Part shown: positions 1 through 9,484 of the stretch, in pieces
Layout of the letters: each line of letters starts with the position of its first letter
How positions within the stretch are numbered: the stretch's first letter is position 1
Assembly: GCF_020320395.1 (NCBI RefSeq)
Contig: NZ_JAEDAH010000023.1
Span: forward strand, 1-51,390
DNA from: Thalassolituus marinus
Lineage (GTDB): Bacteria > Pseudomonadota > Gammaproteobacteria > Pseudomonadales > Oceanobacteraceae
Direction of reading: 5' to 3'
DNA: 51,390 nt
Translations under genes and position numbers: made by a program
The notes under the pieces: generated by a model
The model's input: the letters and a program-made list of their open reading frames with translations, nothing else
What the model was told of the DNA's origin: nothing
The model's database searches: none

Positions 1-103
1 AACTCTGATCGCGCCTATCGCGATGGACGAAGGTCTGCGTTTCGCTATCCGTGAAGGTGGCCGTACCGTTGGTGCTGGTGTTGTGGCTAAGATCATCGAG
101 TGA
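1..103 (+). CDS. tuf: Elongation factor Tu, C-terminal end (partial)
   Basis: Only the last 33 codons are inside the window; the reading frame begins at base 2 and stops with TGA at 101-103. The residues include [19 protein letters not shown] and end VVAKIIE, which is the conserved end of EF-Tu domain 3. EF-Tu delivers aminoacyl-tRNA to the ribosome. Its position directly before rpsJ is the usual fusA-tufA-rpsJ order of Gammaproteobacteria. A hairpin and an intrinsic terminator follow it, so it looks transcriptionally separated from the S10 operon. Confidence 0.97.
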   Translation, partial: TLIAPIAMDEGLRFAIREGGRTVGAGVVAKIIE

Positions 104-123
104 TCTGACAGCTCTGCACTCGG

Positions 124-144
124 GCGACTGATCTGATCAGTCGC
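124..144 (+). other. Perfect hairpin after tuf
   Basis: A 9-bp perfect inverted repeat (GCGACTGAT / ATCAGTCGC) with a 3-base loop. It lies just upstream of the intrinsic terminator at 149-172 and has no U-tract of its own. It may protect the tuf mRNA 3' end or help termination. Confidence 0.6.
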
Positions 145-148
145 TCTG

Positions 149-172
149 AAGCCCCGGTCTTCGGGGCTTTTC
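149..172 (+). terminator. Intrinsic terminator of tuf
   Basis: An 8-bp stem (AAGCCCCG / CGGGGCTT) closes a 5-base loop and runs into a short T-run. It lies 46 bases after the tuf stop and before the S10 promoter. Confidence 0.85.
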
Positions 173-232
173 AATTCTCCTCTCTGTAAGTTCGCATCCT
201 GCGGGCTGCACTCTCTTTATCTCAATCATTGG

Positions 233-261
233 TTGACACTTTTTGTACAGCCGAATACAAT
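233..261 (+). promoter_or_regulatory. S10 operon sigma-70 promoter
   Basis: A consensus -35 TTGACA (233-238) and a near-consensus -10 TACAAT (256-261) are separated by exactly 17 bases. Transcription should start near 268, giving a leader of only about 50 bases before rpsJ. This is much shorter than the roughly 170-base L4-responsive leader of E. coli, and no long structured leader is visible. Confidence 0.9.
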
Positions 262-318
262 TCGCGTCCCCTTATTTGGGGGGAATTTGCTCTTGCACCT
301 AAAACTTGGAGTTTGGTA

Positions 319-630
319 ATGCAAAACCAACGAATCCGTATCCGTCTGAAGGCGTTCGACCATCGTCTGATCGATACCTCGACTCAGGAGATTGTTGATA
401 CTGCCAAGCGTACGGGCGCTCAGGTACGTGGTCCTATCCCACTGCCTACTCGTAAAGAGCGTTATACCGTTCTGGTTTCTCCGCACGTTAATAAAGACGC
501 GCGCGACCAGTACGAAATCCGTACGCACAAGCGCATGCTCGACATCGTCGAACCAACTGAGAAAACAGTTGATGCGCTGATGAAACTGGATCTGGCTGCC
601 GGCGTGGAAGTTCAGATCAGCCTGGGTTAA
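319..630 (+). CDS. rpsJ: 30S ribosomal protein S10 (NusE)
   Basis: First gene of the S10 operon; 103 aa, the same length as in E. coli. The start ATG at 319 follows the Shine-Dalgarno-like CTTGGAG (304-310), and the protein opens [19 protein letters not shown] as the family does. S10 sits in the 30S head and, as NusE, pairs with NusB in transcription antitermination. A longer in-frame start at 229 was rejected because it lies upstream of the promoter. Confidence 0.98.
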   Translation: MQNQRIRIRLKAFDHRLIDTSTQEIVDTAKRTGAQVRGPIPLPTRKERYTVLVSPHVNKDARDQYEIRTHKRMLDIVEPTEKTVDALMKLDLAAGVEVQISLG

Positions 631-663
631 TCCGTAAGGGTTTATCCGTAAGGCTCTGTGTAA

Positions 664-713
664 CGCCCCGATCCATGTCGGAACAGGGGGCGGCCATAGT
701 GGGTTAAAGCCCC
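664..713 (+). promoter_or_regulatory. Structured rpsJ-rplC spacer with alternative hairpins
   Basis: The 105-base gap between rpsJ and rplC is long for this operon. CGCCCC (664-669) can pair with GGGGCG (687-692). The same G-run GGGGC (687-691) can instead pair with GCCCC (709-713). The two pairings exclude each other, and the second ends just before the rplC ribosome binding site AGAGGTAA. A duplicated ATCCGTAAGG-type element lies upstream (about 630-652). The regulatory role is inferred. Confidence 0.4.
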
Positions 714-735
714 GTACACGAGAGGTAAATTAAAA

Positions 736-1368
736 ATGGCAATTGGTATTGTCGGTAAAAAAGCGGGTATGACTCGCGTATTTACTGAAGAAGGTCAATC
801 TGTTGCTGTTACTGTTGTTCAGGTAACTCCTAACCGCGTTTCGCAGGTTAAGACATCTGAAACTGACGGTTATAGCGCTCTGCAGATTACATATGGCGAG
901 AAGAAAGCATCTCGCGTAAACAAAGCTGCTGCTGGTCACTTTGCGAAAGCAAACGTACAGGCTGGTCGTGGTGTGCTTGAATTCCGCACCGAAGAAGCTC
1001 TGGCCACTGGCGAAGAGCTGACTGTTGCACAATTCGAAGCTGGTCAGAAAGTAGATGTTACTGGTTCTTCTAAGGGTAAGGGCTTCCAGGGTGGCGTTAA
1101 GCGCTGGAACTTCCGTACTCAGGATGCAACTCACGGTAACTCCCTGTCTCATCGTGCCCCTGGTTCTATCGGTCAGTGCCAAACTCCTGGCCGCGTGTGG
1201 AAGGGCAAGAAAATGGCGGGTCACATGGGTGCAGAACAGGTTACTACTCAGAACCTGGAAGTTGTACGTGTGGATGCAGAGAACAATCTGCTGCTGATCA
1301 AAGGTGCTGTGCCAGGTTCTACTGGTTCCGACGTAATTGTTAAACCAGCTGTAAAGGCTAAGGGGTAA
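736..1368 (+). CDS. rplC: 50S ribosomal protein L3
   Basis: 210 aa, close to the 209 of E. coli. It begins [17 protein letters not shown]3 nucleates 23S assembly and its central loop reaches the peptidyl transferase centre. The [10 protein letters not shown] segment contains the glutamine (about residue 149) that PrmB methylates in E. coli. The ATG is preceded by AGAGGTAA. rplD follows after 3 bases. Confidence 0.98.
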   Translation: MAIGIVGKKAGMTRVFTEEGQSVAVTVVQVTPNRVSQVKTSETDGYSALQITYGEKKASRVNKAAAGHFAKANVQAGRGVLEFRTEEALATGEELTVAQFEAGQKVDVTGSSKGKGFQGGVKRWNFRTQDATHGNSLSHRAPGSIGQCQTPGRVWKGKKMAGHMGAEQVTTQNLEVVRVDAENNLLLIKGAVPGSTGSDVIVKPAVKAKG

Positions 1369-1371
1369 GCA

Positions 1372-1974
1372 ATGGAACTGAAAACTAACACTGGTGCTGC
1401 AGTAGCGGTTTCCGAAGCGGCTTTTGGTCGTGAGTTCAACGAAGCTCTGGTTCACCAGATCGTTACTGCTTACATGGCGGGCGGTCGTCAGGGTTCTAAA
1501 GCTCAGAAGACTCGTGCAGAAGTTAGCGGCGGTGGTATTAAGCCATGGCGTCAAAAAGGTACTGGTCGTGCCCGTTCAGGTACTTCCAGCTCTCCTATCT
1601 GGCGTTCAGGTGGTGTTACTTTTGCTGCTAAGCCTCGTAGCTTCGAACAGAAAGTAAACAAGAAAATGTATCGCGCTGCGATGCAGTCCATCCTGTCTGA
1701 ACTGGTTCGTCAGGAGCGCCTGATTGTTGCTGATTCTTTTGCTGTGGAATCCCACAAAACTAAAGAATTCGTAGCCAAGCTGAAAGAAATGGAACTGAGC
1801 AACGTACTGATCGTTGCCGATGATATCGACGAGAAGCTGTACCTGGCTGCTCGTAACGTTCCACATGTTGGTGTGACTGAAGCATCAGCTATCGATCCTG
1901 TAAGCCTGATTGCTTTCGACAAGGTGCTGGTGACTGTGCCTGCCCTGAAGAAACTCGAGGAGGCTTACGCATGA
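1372..1974 (+). CDS. rplD: 50S ribosomal protein L4
   Basis: 200 aa (201 in E. coli). L4 lines the exit tunnel. The basic, glycine-rich extension [18 protein letters not shown] at about residues 53-70 is the tunnel loop. In E. coli L4 also represses its own operon through the S10 leader, but that leader type is not evident here. The stop overlaps the rplW start by 4 bases (ATGA), implying translational coupling. Confidence 0.98.
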   Translation: MELKTNTGAAVAVSEAAFGREFNEALVHQIVTAYMAGGRQGSKAQKTRAEVSGGGIKPWRQKGTGRARSGTSSSPIWRSGGVTFAAKPRSFEQKVNKKMYRAAMQSILSELVRQERLIVADSFAVESHKTKEFVAKLKEMELSNVLIVADDIDEKLYLAARNVPHVGVTEASAIDPVSLIAFDKVLVTVPALKKLEEAYA

Positions 1975-2267
1975 ATCGTGAACGTATTTACAAGGTGCTG
2001 GTAGCTCCACACATCTCTGAGAAAGCGACTCTGGTAGCTGAAAAGAACAGCCAGTACGTTTTCCGTGTTGCTCCGGATGCAACCAAGCCTGAAATTAAAA
2101 AGGCTGTTGAAGCTCTGTTCGAAGTGAAAGTTCAGTCCGTGCAGACCGTCAACATCAAAGGTAAAACCAAGCGTACTGCTCGTGGTTTAGGCAAGCGTAA
2201 CGATGTGCGTAAAGCCTACGTTCGCCTGGCTGACGGTCAGGACATCGACTTCGCAGACGCGGAATAA
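1971..2267 (+). CDS. rplW: 50S ribosomal protein L23
   Basis: 98 aa, slightly shorter than the 100 of E. coli. It opens [20 protein letters not shown], the family signature. L23 sits at the tunnel exit and docks trigger factor and SRP. Its ATG overlaps the rplD stop. The gene ends 14 bases before rplB. Confidence 0.97.
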   Translation: MNRERIYKVLVAPHISEKATLVAEKNSQYVFRVAPDATKPEIKKAVEALFEVKVQSVQTVNIKGKTKRTARGLGKRNDVRKAYVRLADGQDIDFADAE

Positions 2268-2281
2268 GAGGAGCTTTAGTC

Positions 2282-3106
2282 ATGGCATTGGTGAAAACTA
2301 AACCGACTTCAGCTGGCCGTCGTCATCTGGTTAAAGTCGTAAATCCTGATCTGCACAAAGGTAAGCCTTTCGCAGCGCTGGTTGAGAAAAAAGGTAAGTC
2401 TGGCGGTCGTAACAACAACGGTCGTATCACTACCCGTCACGTGGGTGGTGGTCATAAGCAGCACTACCGTGTGATTGATTTTAAGCGTAACAAAGACGGT
2501 GTTCAGGGCGTTGTAGAGCGTCTGGAATACGATCCGAACCGTTCCGCTAACATCGCACTGGTTAAGTACACCGACGGTGAACGTCGCTACATCCTGGCCG
2601 CTAAGGGCATGGTAGCAGGCGATTCCGTAGTGTCTGGTGAAGATGCACCTATCAAAGTGGGTAGCGCGATGTCTCTGCGCAACATCCCGGTTGGTAGTGT
2701 TGTACACAATATCGAACTGAAGCCTGGTAAAGGTGGTCAGCTGGCTCGTTCAGCAGGTGCTTCTGCTCAGCTGGTAGCGCGCGATGGTGCTTACTGCACA
2801 ATCCGTCTGCGTTCCGGTGAGATGCGTAAAGTGCTGTCTGATTGCCGCGCGACTCTGGGTGAGGTTGGTAACTCCGAACACGGTCTGCGTGAACTGGGTA
2901 AAGCGGGTGCAACTCGCTGGCGCGGTGTACGTCCGACTGTTCGTGGTACTGCCATGAACCCGGTAGACCACCCACACGGTGGTGGTGAGGGTCGTACCTT
3001 CGGTCGTCACCCTGTTACTCCTTGGGGTGTTCCGACTAAGGGCTACAAGACTCGTAAGAATAAGCGTACCGATCACCTGATCGTACGTCGTCGTTCTGCG
3101 AAATAA
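2282..3106 (+). CDS. rplB: 50S ribosomal protein L2
   Basis: 274 aa (273 in E. coli). L2 joins the subunits and supports peptidyl transfer. The conserved loop [14 protein letters not shown] near residues 225-238 contains the histidine placed close to the active site. GAGGAGCTTT precedes the ATG. Confidence 0.98.
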   Translation: MALVKTKPTSAGRRHLVKVVNPDLHKGKPFAALVEKKGKSGGRNNNGRITTRHVGGGHKQHYRVIDFKRNKDGVQGVVERLEYDPNRSANIALVKYTDGERRYILAAKGMVAGDSVVSGEDAPIKVGSAMSLRNIPVGSVVHNIELKPGKGGQLARSAGASAQLVARDGAYCTIRLRSGEMRKVLSDCRATLGEVGNSEHGLRELGKAGATRWRGVRPTVRGTAMNPVDHPHGGGEGRTFGRHPVTPWGVPTKGYKTRKNKRTDHLIVRRRSAK

Positions 3107-3122
3107 TTAAGAGGATAGAACT

Positions 3123-3398
3123 GTGCCACGTTCATTGAAAAAAGGTCCATTCATCGACCATCACTTAATGAAGAAGGTAGAGGCCGCTCTTGAGGCGAAC
3201 GACAAACGTCCGATCAAGACCTGGTCTCGTCGTTCCACAATCTTTCCGGATTTCGTGGGACTGACAATTGCTGTACATAACGGCAAACAACACGTGCCTG
3301 TTTTCGTAACAGAAGACATGGTTGGTCATAAACTCGGCGAATTCGCGCTGACCCGTACTTACAAGGGTCACGTTGCGGATAAGAAAGCCAAACGTTAA
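3123..3398 (+). CDS. rpsS: 30S ribosomal protein S19
   Basis: 91 aa with a GTG start at 3123 preceded by AGAGGATAG. It opens [14 protein letters not shown], the S19 signature, and contains [27 protein letters not shown]-type sequence. S19 forms part of the 30S head with S13 and contacts tRNA and the A-site finger. No in-frame ATG lies near enough to replace the GTG. Confidence 0.97.
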   Translation: MPRSLKKGPFIDHHLMKKVEAALEANDKRPIKTWSRRSTIFPDFVGLTIAVHNGKQHVPVFVTEDMVGHKLGEFALTRTYKGHVADKKAKR

Positions 3399-3412
3399 TT
3401 AAGAGGTGAATC

Positions 3413-3748
3413 ATGTCTGAAGTAGCCGCTGTATTGCGTGGTGCTCGCTTGTCTGCACAGAAAGCTCGCCTGGTTGCGGATACCATCCGTGGCAAGCAAG
3501 TTGATGAAGCACTGAACATTCTGAGCTTCAGCAACAAAAAAGGCGCCGATCTGATGAAGAAGGTGCTGGAATCTGCTATCGCCAACGCTGAGCACAACAA
3601 TGGTGCTGACGTGGACGAGCTGACGGTTTCTACCGTGTTCGTTGACGAAGGTATGACTATGAAGCGCATCCGTCCACGTGCTAAAGGCCGTGCGGATCGT
3701 ATCTTCAAGCGCACTTGTCACATCACTGTGAAAGTTTCAGAAAAATAG
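3413..3748 (+). CDS. rplV: 50S ribosomal protein L22
   Basis: 111 aa (110 in E. coli). L22 is a globular domain plus a hairpin that lines the tunnel next to L4. The hairpin tip lies in the conserved stretch around [16 protein letters not shown] near residues 82-97. AAGAGGTGAATC precedes the start. rpsC follows after 11 bases. Confidence 0.97.
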   Translation: MSEVAAVLRGARLSAQKARLVADTIRGKQVDEALNILSFSNKKGADLMKKVLESAIANAEHNNGADVDELTVSTVFVDEGMTMKRIRPRAKGRADRIFKRTCHITVKVSEK

Positions 3749-3759
3749 GAGTTGGTCAG

Positions 3760-4449
3760 ATGGGTCAGAAAGTTCATCCAACCGGTATCCGTTTAGGTAT
3801 CACCAAAGACCATAACTCGGTCTGGTATGCCGGTAAGGATAAGTACGCCGATAACCTGCTGGCTGACATCGCTGTTCGTTCTCTGATCGAAAAGCGTCTG
3901 GAAAAAGCGTCAGTAAGCAAAGTCGTTATTGAGCGTCCAGCACAAAACGCCAAAGTAACCATCCACACTGCCCGTCCAGGCATCGTGATTGGTAAGAAAG
4001 GCGAAGACGTAGAAAAACTGCGTAAAGACGTCAGTGATCTGATGGGTATTCCGGTACACATCAACATTGAAGAAGTTCGTAAACCGGATCTGGATGCCAA
4101 GCTGGTAGCTCAGAGCGTTGCAAGTCAGCTGGAGCGTCGTGTGATGTTCCGTCGCGCTATGAAGCGTGCTGTACAGAACGCTATGCGTGGCGGTGCTGAA
4201 GGTATCAAGATCCAAGTGAGTGGCCGTCTGGGTGGTGCTGAAATCGCTCGTTCCGAGTGGTACCGCGAAGGTCGTGTTCCTCTGCACACACTGCGTGCAG
4301 ACATCGACTACGCGACGTATGAAGCACACACTACCTATGGTGTTATTGGCGTGAAAGTCTGGATCTTCAAAGGCGAGATCCTGGGCGGTATCCAAGAGGT
4401 ACGTGATCGCGCTAAGAACCAGGGCAAAAAGAAAACCGGTCGTTCGTAA
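3760..4449 (+). CDS. rpsC: 30S ribosomal protein S3
   Basis: 229 aa from ATG 3760, which follows TAGGAG (3746-3751) and gives the family start [14 protein letters not shown] longer frame from 3715 would overlap rplV and add 15 unrelated residues. The KH domain carries the GKKG loop ([13 protein letters not shown]). S3 forms the mRNA entry tunnel and helicase site with S4 and S5. Confidence 0.97.
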   Translation: MGQKVHPTGIRLGITKDHNSVWYAGKDKYADNLLADIAVRSLIEKRLEKASVSKVVIERPAQNAKVTIHTARPGIVIGKKGEDVEKLRKDVSDLMGIPVHINIEEVRKPDLDAKLVAQSVASQLERRVMFRRAMKRAVQNAMRGGAEGIKIQVSGRLGGAEIARSEWYREGRVPLHTLRADIDYATYEAHTTYGVIGVKVWIFKGEILGGIQEVRDRAKNQGKKKTGRS

Positions 4450-4461
4450 GGGGATTTAGTT

Positions 4462-4875
4462 ATGTTGTTACCAAAACGTACGAAGTTCCGTAAAGTTCAG
4501 ACCGGCCGCAACCGCGGTCTTGCGATCCGTGGCTCCAAAGTGAGCTTCGGTGAGTTTGCTCTGAAGGCTACTGGACGTGGCCGCCTGACTTCACGTCAGA
4601 TCGAAGCAGCGCGTCGTGCGATGACTCGTAAAGTGAAGCGTGGTGGTAAAATCTGGATTCGCGTATTCCCAGACAAACCAATTACCGAGAAGCCTCTTGA
4701 GGTTCGTATGGGTAAAGGTAAGGGTAACGTAGAGTACTGGGTATGCCAGATTCAGCCAGGTAAAGTCCTGTATGAAATCGAAGGTGTACCAGAAGAGCTG
4801 GCTCGTGAAGCATTTGCTCTGGCTGCTGCGAAACTGCCTTTTGAAACTGCATTTGTTAAACGGACGGTGCTGTGA
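4462..4875 (+). CDS. rplP: 50S ribosomal protein L16
   Basis: 137 aa (136 in E. coli). It opens [20 protein letters not shown]16 organises the A-site tRNA pocket and is a late assembly protein. GGGGATTTAG precedes the ATG. Its TGA stop shares one base with the rpmC start (TGATG). Confidence 0.98.
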   Translation: MLLPKRTKFRKVQTGRNRGLAIRGSKVSFGEFALKATGRGRLTSRQIEAARRAMTRKVKRGGKIWIRVFPDKPITEKPLEVRMGKGKGNVEYWVCQIQPGKVLYEIEGVPEELAREAFALAAAKLPFETAFVKRTVL

Positions 4876-5066
4876 TGAAAGCAAGTGAACTGAACACAAA
4901 ATCAGTAGCTGAGCTGCAATCTCAGCTGGAAGAACTGTTGGGCGAACAATTCAAACTGCGCATGCAGAAAGCGACTGGTCAGTTGGGTCAAACCCACCTG
5001 GTACGCCAGACGCGTCGTGATATCGCTCGTGTAAAAACCGTGCTGGCACAGAAGGCAGGTGAATAA
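4875..5066 (+). CDS. rpmC: 50S ribosomal protein L29
   Basis: 63 aa from ATG 4875, the E. coli length. A GTG one codon upstream (4872) is in frame but not needed. The sequence is helical and charged ([20 protein letters not shown]). L29 sits beside L23 at the tunnel exit. It is translationally coupled to rplP through TGATG and is followed by rpsQ after 2 bases. Confidence 0.96.
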   Translation: MKASELNTKSVAELQSQLEELLGEQFKLRMQKATGQLGQTHLVRQTRRDIARVKTVLAQKAGE

Positions 5067-5068
5067 TC

Positions 5069-5335
5069 ATGACTGAGAACACAAAATCTGTTCGCACTCT
5101 GTCTGGTCGCGTAGTAAGCAACAAGATGGATAAGTCTATCACTGTGCAGATCGAGCGCTTTGTTAAGCACCCGATCTACAAAAAATTCGTGAAGAAATCC
5201 ACGAAAGTGATGGCACACGATGCCAACAACGAATGCCAGATCGGCGACGTTGTAACGGTAAAAGAGTCACGTCCACTGTCTAAAAACAAGACTTGGGCGC
5301 TGGTAAGCATTGATGAGCGCGCCGCCAAGGTTTAA
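5069..5335 (+). CDS. rpsQ: 30S ribosomal protein S17
   Basis: 88 aa (84 in E. coli), an OB-fold primary 16S-binding protein. It contains the typical [18 protein letters not shown] and [17 protein letters not shown] segments. It ends the S10 part of the cluster; the 32-base gap to rplN is where the spc part begins. No separate strong promoter is evident in that gap. Confidence 0.97.
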   Translation: MTENTKSVRTLSGRVVSNKMDKSITVQIERFVKHPIYKKFVKKSTKVMAHDANNECQIGDVVTVKESRPLSKNKTWALVSIDERAAKV

Positions 5336-5367
5336 TACCGGGCGCATGTAGTTAGGAGCGAGAAGGC

Positions 5368-5736
5368 ATGATTCAAACTCAAACCATGCTTGACGTTGCC
5401 GACAACAGCGGCGCGAAACGCGTACAGTGCATTAAAGTACTGGGCGGTTCACATCGTCGCTATGCTGGCATCGGTGATCTGATCAAGGTATCCGTTAAGG
5501 AAGCAATTCCACGCGGTAAAGTGAAGAAAGGCCAGGTTATGAACGCTGTTGTTGTTCGTACCAAGAAAGGCGTACGTCGTCCTGACGGATCTGTGATCCG
5601 TTTTGATGTAAACTCTGCCGTTCTGCTGAACGCTTCACTGGCGCCAATCGGTACCCGTATCTTTGGCCCTGTGACTCGTGAACTGCGTTCTGAGCAGTTC
5701 ATGAAAATCATTTCCCTGGCACCTGAAGTGCTGTAA
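5368..5736 (+). CDS. rplN: 50S ribosomal protein L14
   Basis: 122 aa (123 in E. coli). It opens [21 protein letters not shown]14 forms intersubunit bridges and is the RsfS docking site. TAGGAGCGAGA precedes the ATG. It is the first gene of the spc segment. Confidence 0.98.
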   Translation: MIQTQTMLDVADNSGAKRVQCIKVLGGSHRRYAGIGDLIKVSVKEAIPRGKVKKGQVMNAVVVRTKKGVRRPDGSVIRFDVNSAVLLNASLAPIGTRIFGPVTRELRSEQFMKIISLAPEVL

Positions 5737-5751
5737 GGGGAGGGAATAGAT

Positions 5752-6066
5752 ATGTTGAAGATTCGTAAGAACGACGAAGTAGTAGTTATTGCTGGTAAAG
5801 ACAAAGGTAAGCGCGGCAAAGTCCAGAAAGTTATGGACGACGGTCGCCTGCTGGTTTCCGGCATTAACATGGTGAAAAAACACCAGAAACCAAACCCGTA
5901 CCTGCAGCAGCCAGGTGGCATCGTTGAAAAAGAAGCTGGTATTCAGGCTTCCAACGTTGCGATCTGGAACCCTAAAACTGAGAAAGCCGACCGTGTTGGC
6001 TTCAAGGTTGAAGGCGACGCTAAGGTACGTATCTTCAAATCCACTGGCGATCAAGTCGACGCCTAA
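5752..6066 (+). CDS. rplX: 50S ribosomal protein L24
   Basis: 104 aa, the E. coli length. It holds an N-terminal KOW motif ([19 protein letters not shown]). L24 initiates 50S assembly near the tunnel exit. GGGGAGGG precedes the start. Confidence 0.98.
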   Translation: MLKIRKNDEVVVIAGKDKGKRGKVQKVMDDGRLLVSGINMVKKHQKPNPYLQQPGGIVEKEAGIQASNVAIWNPKTEKADRVGFKVEGDAKVRIFKSTGDQVDA

Positions 6067-6084
6067 TTGGAGTTGGGTACTACT

Positions 6085-6624
6085 ATGTCACGTTTAAAAG
6101 ACCTGTACACAAAAGAAGTAGTAGCCAAACTGCAAGAAGAGTTTGGTTACAAAAACATTATGGAAGTGCCACGCGTTACCAAAATCACCCTGAACATGGG
6201 TGTTGGTGAAGCACTGGGCGACAAGAAACTGCTGGAGAATGCGGTAGCTGATATGGAAGCTATCACTGGCCAGAAGTCTGTTGTCACCAAGGCACGTAAG
6301 TCAGTCGCAGCGTTTAAACTGCGTGAAGGCTGGCCAATCGGCTGTAAAGTTACCCTGCGTCGTGATCGTATGTGGGAATTCATGGATCGTCTGGTTGACG
6401 TGGCTCTGCCACGTGTACGTGACTTCCGTGGTATTAACGGCAAGTCTTTCGACGGCCGCGGTAACTACAGCATGGGTGTGAAAGAGCAGATCATCTTCCC
6501 GGAAATTGACTACGACAAAGTAGACAAGGTTCGCGGTATGGATGTGACTATCACTACCACTGCCAAAACCAACGAAGAAGGCCGCGCTTTGCTGAAAGCG
6601 CTGCAGTTCCCGTTCCGTAACTAA
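6085..6624 (+). CDS. rplE: 50S ribosomal protein L5
   Basis: 179 aa from ATG 6085, exactly the E. coli length, with TTGGAG at 6067-6072 as ribosome binding site. A TTG-initiated extension at 6067 would begin inside that site and is rejected. L5 belongs to the central protuberance and binds 5S rRNA. In E. coli the rplX-rplE junction is the target of S8 autoregulation; that element was not recognised here by eye. Confidence 0.97.
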   Translation: MSRLKDLYTKEVVAKLQEEFGYKNIMEVPRVTKITLNMGVGEALGDKKLLENAVADMEAITGQKSVVTKARKSVAAFKLREGWPIGCKVTLRRDRMWEFMDRLVDVALPRVRDFRGINGKSFDGRGNYSMGVKEQIIFPEIDYDKVDKVRGMDVTITTTAKTNEEGRALLKALQFPFRN

Positions 6625-6634
6625 GGAGTTCGTC

Positions 6635-6940
6635 ATGGCTAAAATTAGCATGAAGCAGCGTGAACTGAAGCGTGAACAGCTGGTTGAGAAGTTCGCTGCC
6701 AAGCGCGCTGAGCTGAAAGCTATCATCAACAACCCTGAGTCGTCTGATGAAGCTCGTTGGAATGCGCAAATCGCACTGCAGAAACTGCCACGTGACTCTT
6801 CACGTAGCCGTCTGCAGCGTCGTTGCCAGATGACCGGTCGCCCACACGGTGTATACCGTAAGTTCAAGCTTTCACGTATTAAGTTGCGCGAAGAAGGCAT
6901 GAAGGGTAATGTACCGGGCCTGAAAAAAGCTAGTTGGTAA
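6635..6940 (+). CDS. rpsN: 30S ribosomal protein S14, zinc-independent form
   Basis: 101 aa, the long C-minus form: there is a single cysteine and no CXXC pairs, so no zinc ribbon. It ends in the conserved [22 protein letters not shown] and GLKKASW region. S14 supports the 30S head. TAAGGAG precedes the ATG. Confidence 0.98.
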   Translation: MAKISMKQRELKREQLVEKFAAKRAELKAIINNPESSDEARWNAQIALQKLPRDSSRSRLQRRCQMTGRPHGVYRKFKLSRIKLREEGMKGNVPGLKKASW

Positions 6941-6964
6941 GCAATTCCCAGGCTGGTTAAGAAA

Positions 6965-6988
6965 AGCGCACCTGTTTTCAGGTGCGCT
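6965..6988 (+). other. 10-bp hairpin in the rpsN-rpsH spacer
   Basis: AGCGCACCTG and CAGGTGCGCT form a perfect 10-bp stem with a TTTT loop. No U-tract follows on the plus strand, so it is not a plain terminator. It is more likely an mRNA processing or protein-binding element upstream of rpsH. The 92-base spacer is unusually long for this operon. Confidence 0.6.
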
Positions 6989-7032
6989 GTTCTGCATTGG
7001 CCGGGGCGCTGTACAACAGAGGTAAATCTAAA

Positions 7033-7425
7033 ATGAGTATGCAAGACACGCTGGCGGATATGTTTACCCGCATTCGTAATGCCCAACAAGCGGGCCACGC
7101 GAATGTAAGCATGCCGTCTTCTAAGATCAAAAAGTCTGTCGCTGAAGTTCTCGAAGCGGAAGGCTATATCAGCGGTTTTTCTGTCGATGAAGCGGTTAAG
7201 CCGACTATGACCATCGATCTGAAATACTACGAAGGCAAGCCGGTTATCGAGCGCATTCAGCGCGTTAGCCGTCCTGGTCTGCGTCAGTACCGCGGCGCTA
7301 CTGAACTGCCTAAAGTTGAAGCAGGTCTGGGCGTGGCTATCGTTTCCACTTCTAAGGGTGTAATGACTGACCGTGCTGCTCGCGCTGCGGGTGTAGGCGG
7401 CGAAGTTATTGCGACCGTATTCTAA
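7033..7425 (+). CDS. rpsH: 30S ribosomal protein S8
   Basis: 130 aa from ATG 7033, the family length, opening [21 protein letters not shown]. An upstream in-frame start at 6982 falls inside the hairpin and is rejected. S8 is a primary 16S binder and in E. coli represses the spc operon. The upstream sequence GTACA-N3-GAGGTAAAT closely matches that before rplC. Confidence 0.97.
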   Translation: MSMQDTLADMFTRIRNAQQAGHANVSMPSSKIKKSVAEVLEAEGYISGFSVDEAVKPTMTIDLKYYEGKPVIERIQRVSRPGLRQYRGATELPKVEAGLGVAIVSTSKGVMTDRAARAAGVGGEVIATVF

Positions 7426-7437
7426 GGAGTATTAACG

Positions 7438-7971
7438 ATGTCTCGCGTAGCAAAAGCTCCTGTAGCTATTCCAGCTGGCGTTGAAGTCAAGCTGGCTGAT
7501 AGCAAGATCGCTATCAAAGGTAAGCAAGGTCAACTGGAACTGAACGTTCATTCTGCTGTTGAAATCAAGCAGGAAGACGGCGTTCTGACTTTCGCTCCTA
7601 AGACTGGCGACAAACAGTCTAACGCTCTGGCCGGTACTTTCCGTGCCCTGGTAAACAACATGGTTACCGGTGTAAGCGTAGGCTTTGAAAAGAAACTGGT
7701 TCTGCAAGGTGTTGGTTACCGTGCCAAAGCATCTGGCAAAACCCTGAATCTGTCTCTGGGCTTCTCACATCCTGTGGATTACGAGCTGCCGGAAGGCGTT
7801 ACCTGTGAAACTCCAAGCCAGACTGAAGTCGTTATCAAAGGTATCGACAAGCAGCAGGTTGGTCAGGTTGCAGCTGAAATCCGCGGCTACCGTCCACCAG
7901 AGCCGTACAAAGGCAAGGGTGTTCGTTATGCTGACGAAAATGTTCGTCGTAAAGAAGCCAAGAAAAAGTAA
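7438..7971 (+). CDS. rplF: 50S ribosomal protein L6
   Basis: 177 aa, the E. coli length. Two repeated L6 folds are present; the C-terminal repeat has the signature [17 protein letters not shown]6 lies near the sarcin-ricin loop and the factor-binding site. TAAGGAG lies before the ATG. Confidence 0.98.
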   Translation: MSRVAKAPVAIPAGVEVKLADSKIAIKGKQGQLELNVHSAVEIKQEDGVLTFAPKTGDKQSNALAGTFRALVNNMVTGVSVGFEKKLVLQGVGYRAKASGKTLNLSLGFSHPVDYELPEGVTCETPSQTEVVIKGIDKQQVGQVAAEIRGYRPPEPYKGKGVRYADENVRRKEAKKK

Positions 7972-7981
7972 GGTTTAGGCC

Positions 7982-8332
7982 ATGAATGAGAAGAAAAAAG
8001 CTCGTCTGCGCCGCGCCGCCAAAACTCGCGTAAACATCCGTGAGAAGGGCGCGGTACGTCTTTGCGTACACCGTACGCCAAGACACATCTACGCTCAGAT
8101 CATCTCTGCCAATGGCGCTAATGTCTTGGCGACAGCTTCTACTGTAGAAGCAGATCTGCGTAGCGAAACCACTGGTAACGTAAGTGCCGCTACCCGCGTT
8201 GGTCAGCTGATTGCTGAGCGCGCGAAAGCAGCAGGTGTAACTAAGGTTGCATTTGATCGTTCCGGTTTCAAATACCATGGTCGTGTTAAAGCCCTGGCTG
8301 ACGCGGCTCGTGAAAACGGCCTGGAATTCTAA
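7982..8332 (+). CDS. rplR: 50S ribosomal protein L18
   Basis: 116 aa (117 in E. coli). It has a basic N-terminus ([16 protein letters not shown]) and ends [15 protein letters not shown]-like (here [20 protein letters not shown]). L18 brings 5S rRNA into the large subunit with L5. Confidence 0.98.
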   Translation: MNEKKKARLRRAAKTRVNIREKGAVRLCVHRTPRHIYAQIISANGANVLATASTVEADLRSETTGNVSAATRVGQLIAERAKAAGVTKVAFDRSGFKYHGRVKALADAARENGLEF

Positions 8333-8343
8333 GGGTAAAGATC

Positions 8344-8856
8344 ATGGCAAATAATGAACAACGTGTAGAACGTAACGAAAACGAACTGCAGGAAAAGCTG
8401 GTTCAGGTGAACCGTGTAGCTAAAGTGGTAAAAGGTGGTCGTATCTTCGCCTTCACCGCTCTGACTGTAGTTGGCGATGGTAACGGTCGTGTTGGCTTTG
8501 GTCGTGGTAAGTCACGTGAAGTTCCAACTGCTATTCAAAAAGCAATGGAACAAGCCAAGCGCAACATGGTTAACGTACAGCTGGACGGCAGCACGCTGCA
8601 GTACCCTGTTCGTGGCCGTCACTCTGGCTCTCAGATCTATATGCAGCCTGCTTCAGAAGGTACCGGTATTATTGCCGGCGGCGCAATGCGTGCCGTTCTG
8701 GAAATGGTTGGCGTTAAGAACGTACTGGCTAAATGCTACGGCTCAACTAACCCTGTGAACGTTGTGCGTGCAACTTTCGATGCACTGGCACAAATGAAGT
8801 CTCCAGAAGAAGTTGCAGCTAAACGCGGTAAGTCTGTAGAAGACATCCTGGGGTAA
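8344..8856 (+). CDS. rpsE: 30S ribosomal protein S5
   Basis: 170 aa (167 in E. coli). The double-stranded RNA-binding-like N-terminal domain carries [25 protein letters not shown], split here by description only: the motif spans about residues 22-46. S5 contributes to decoding fidelity and the mRNA entry pore. Confidence 0.97.
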   Translation: MANNEQRVERNENELQEKLVQVNRVAKVVKGGRIFAFTALTVVGDGNGRVGFGRGKSREVPTAIQKAMEQAKRNMVNVQLDGSTLQYPVRGRHSGSQIYMQPASEGTGIIAGGAMRAVLEMVGVKNVLAKCYGSTNPVNVVRATFDALAQMKSPEEVAAKRGKSVEDILG

Positions 8857-8862
8857 TTCGTT

Positions 8863-9048
8863 ATGGCTAAGAAAACCGTAAAAGTAACCCAGACCCGCAG
8901 CACTATCGGCAAACTGCCGAAGCACCGCGAGACTATGAAAGGTCTGGGCCTCCGTCGTATTGGTCACACTGTTGAACTGGAGGATACTCCTTCTGTTCGC
9001 GGTATGATCAACCAAGTTCAATACATGGTTAAGGTTGAGGGGGAGTAA
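8863..9048 (+). CDS. rpmD: 50S ribosomal protein L30
   Basis: 61 aa (59 in E. coli), with the signature [21 protein letters not shown]30 is a peripheral 50S protein. It ends 1 base before the rplO ATG, and its last codons contain the rplO ribosome binding site (GAGGGGGAG). Confidence 0.97.
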   Translation: MAKKTVKVTQTRSTIGKLPKHRETMKGLGLRRIGHTVELEDTPSVRGMINQVQYMVKVEGE

Positions 9049-9049
9049 C

Positions 9050-9484
9050 ATGCGTCTCAACGAATTGAGCCCAGCTGCTGGTTCCAAACCTGCTGCTAAG
9101 CGTGTTGGTCGTGGTATCGGTTCCGGTCTGGGTAAGACTGGTGGCCGTGGTCACAAAGGTCAGAAATCACGCTCTGGCGGTAAAGTTGCACCAGGCTTCG
9201 AAGGCGGTCAGATGCCAATCCACCGTCGTCTGCCAAAGTTTGGTTTTACTTCTCGTAAAGCCCAGTACGTTGCAGAGATCCGTCTCAACGAACTGACTCT
9301 GGTTGAAGGCGATGTTGTTGATCTGGCAGCGCTGAAAGCTGCAGACGTAATCGGCGAGAAAATCAAAGAAGCTCGCGTGATTCTGTCTGGTGAAGTTACC
9401 AAGGCTGTGACCGTTAAAGGTCTGAAAGTCACTAAAGGTGCTAAAGCTGCTATTGAAGCAGCCGGTGGAAAGGTCGAAGACTAA
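9050..9484 (+). CDS. rplO: 50S ribosomal protein L15
   Basis: 144 aa from ATG 9050, the E. coli length, opening [21 protein letters not shown] longer start at 9035 inside rpmD is rejected. The glycine- and arginine-rich N-terminus ([19 protein letters not shown]) penetrates 23S rRNA. Its TAA overlaps the secY ATG by one base (TAATG). Confidence 0.97.
   Translation: MRLNELSPAAGSKPAAKRVGRGIGSGLGKTGGRGHKGQKSRSGGKVAPGFEGGQMPIHRRLPKFGFTSRKAQYVAEIRLNELTLVEGDVVDLAALKAADVIGEKIKEARVILSGEVTKAVTVKGLKVTKGAKAAIEAAGGKVED

Noticed and set aside
730-1554. 274-codon antisense frame over rplC
   Set aside because: Shadow of highly biased ribosomal codons; no support for expression.
6965-6988. Strong stem in the rpsN-rpsH spacer as a terminator
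   Set aside because: No U-tract follows on the plus strand and essential genes continue downstream.
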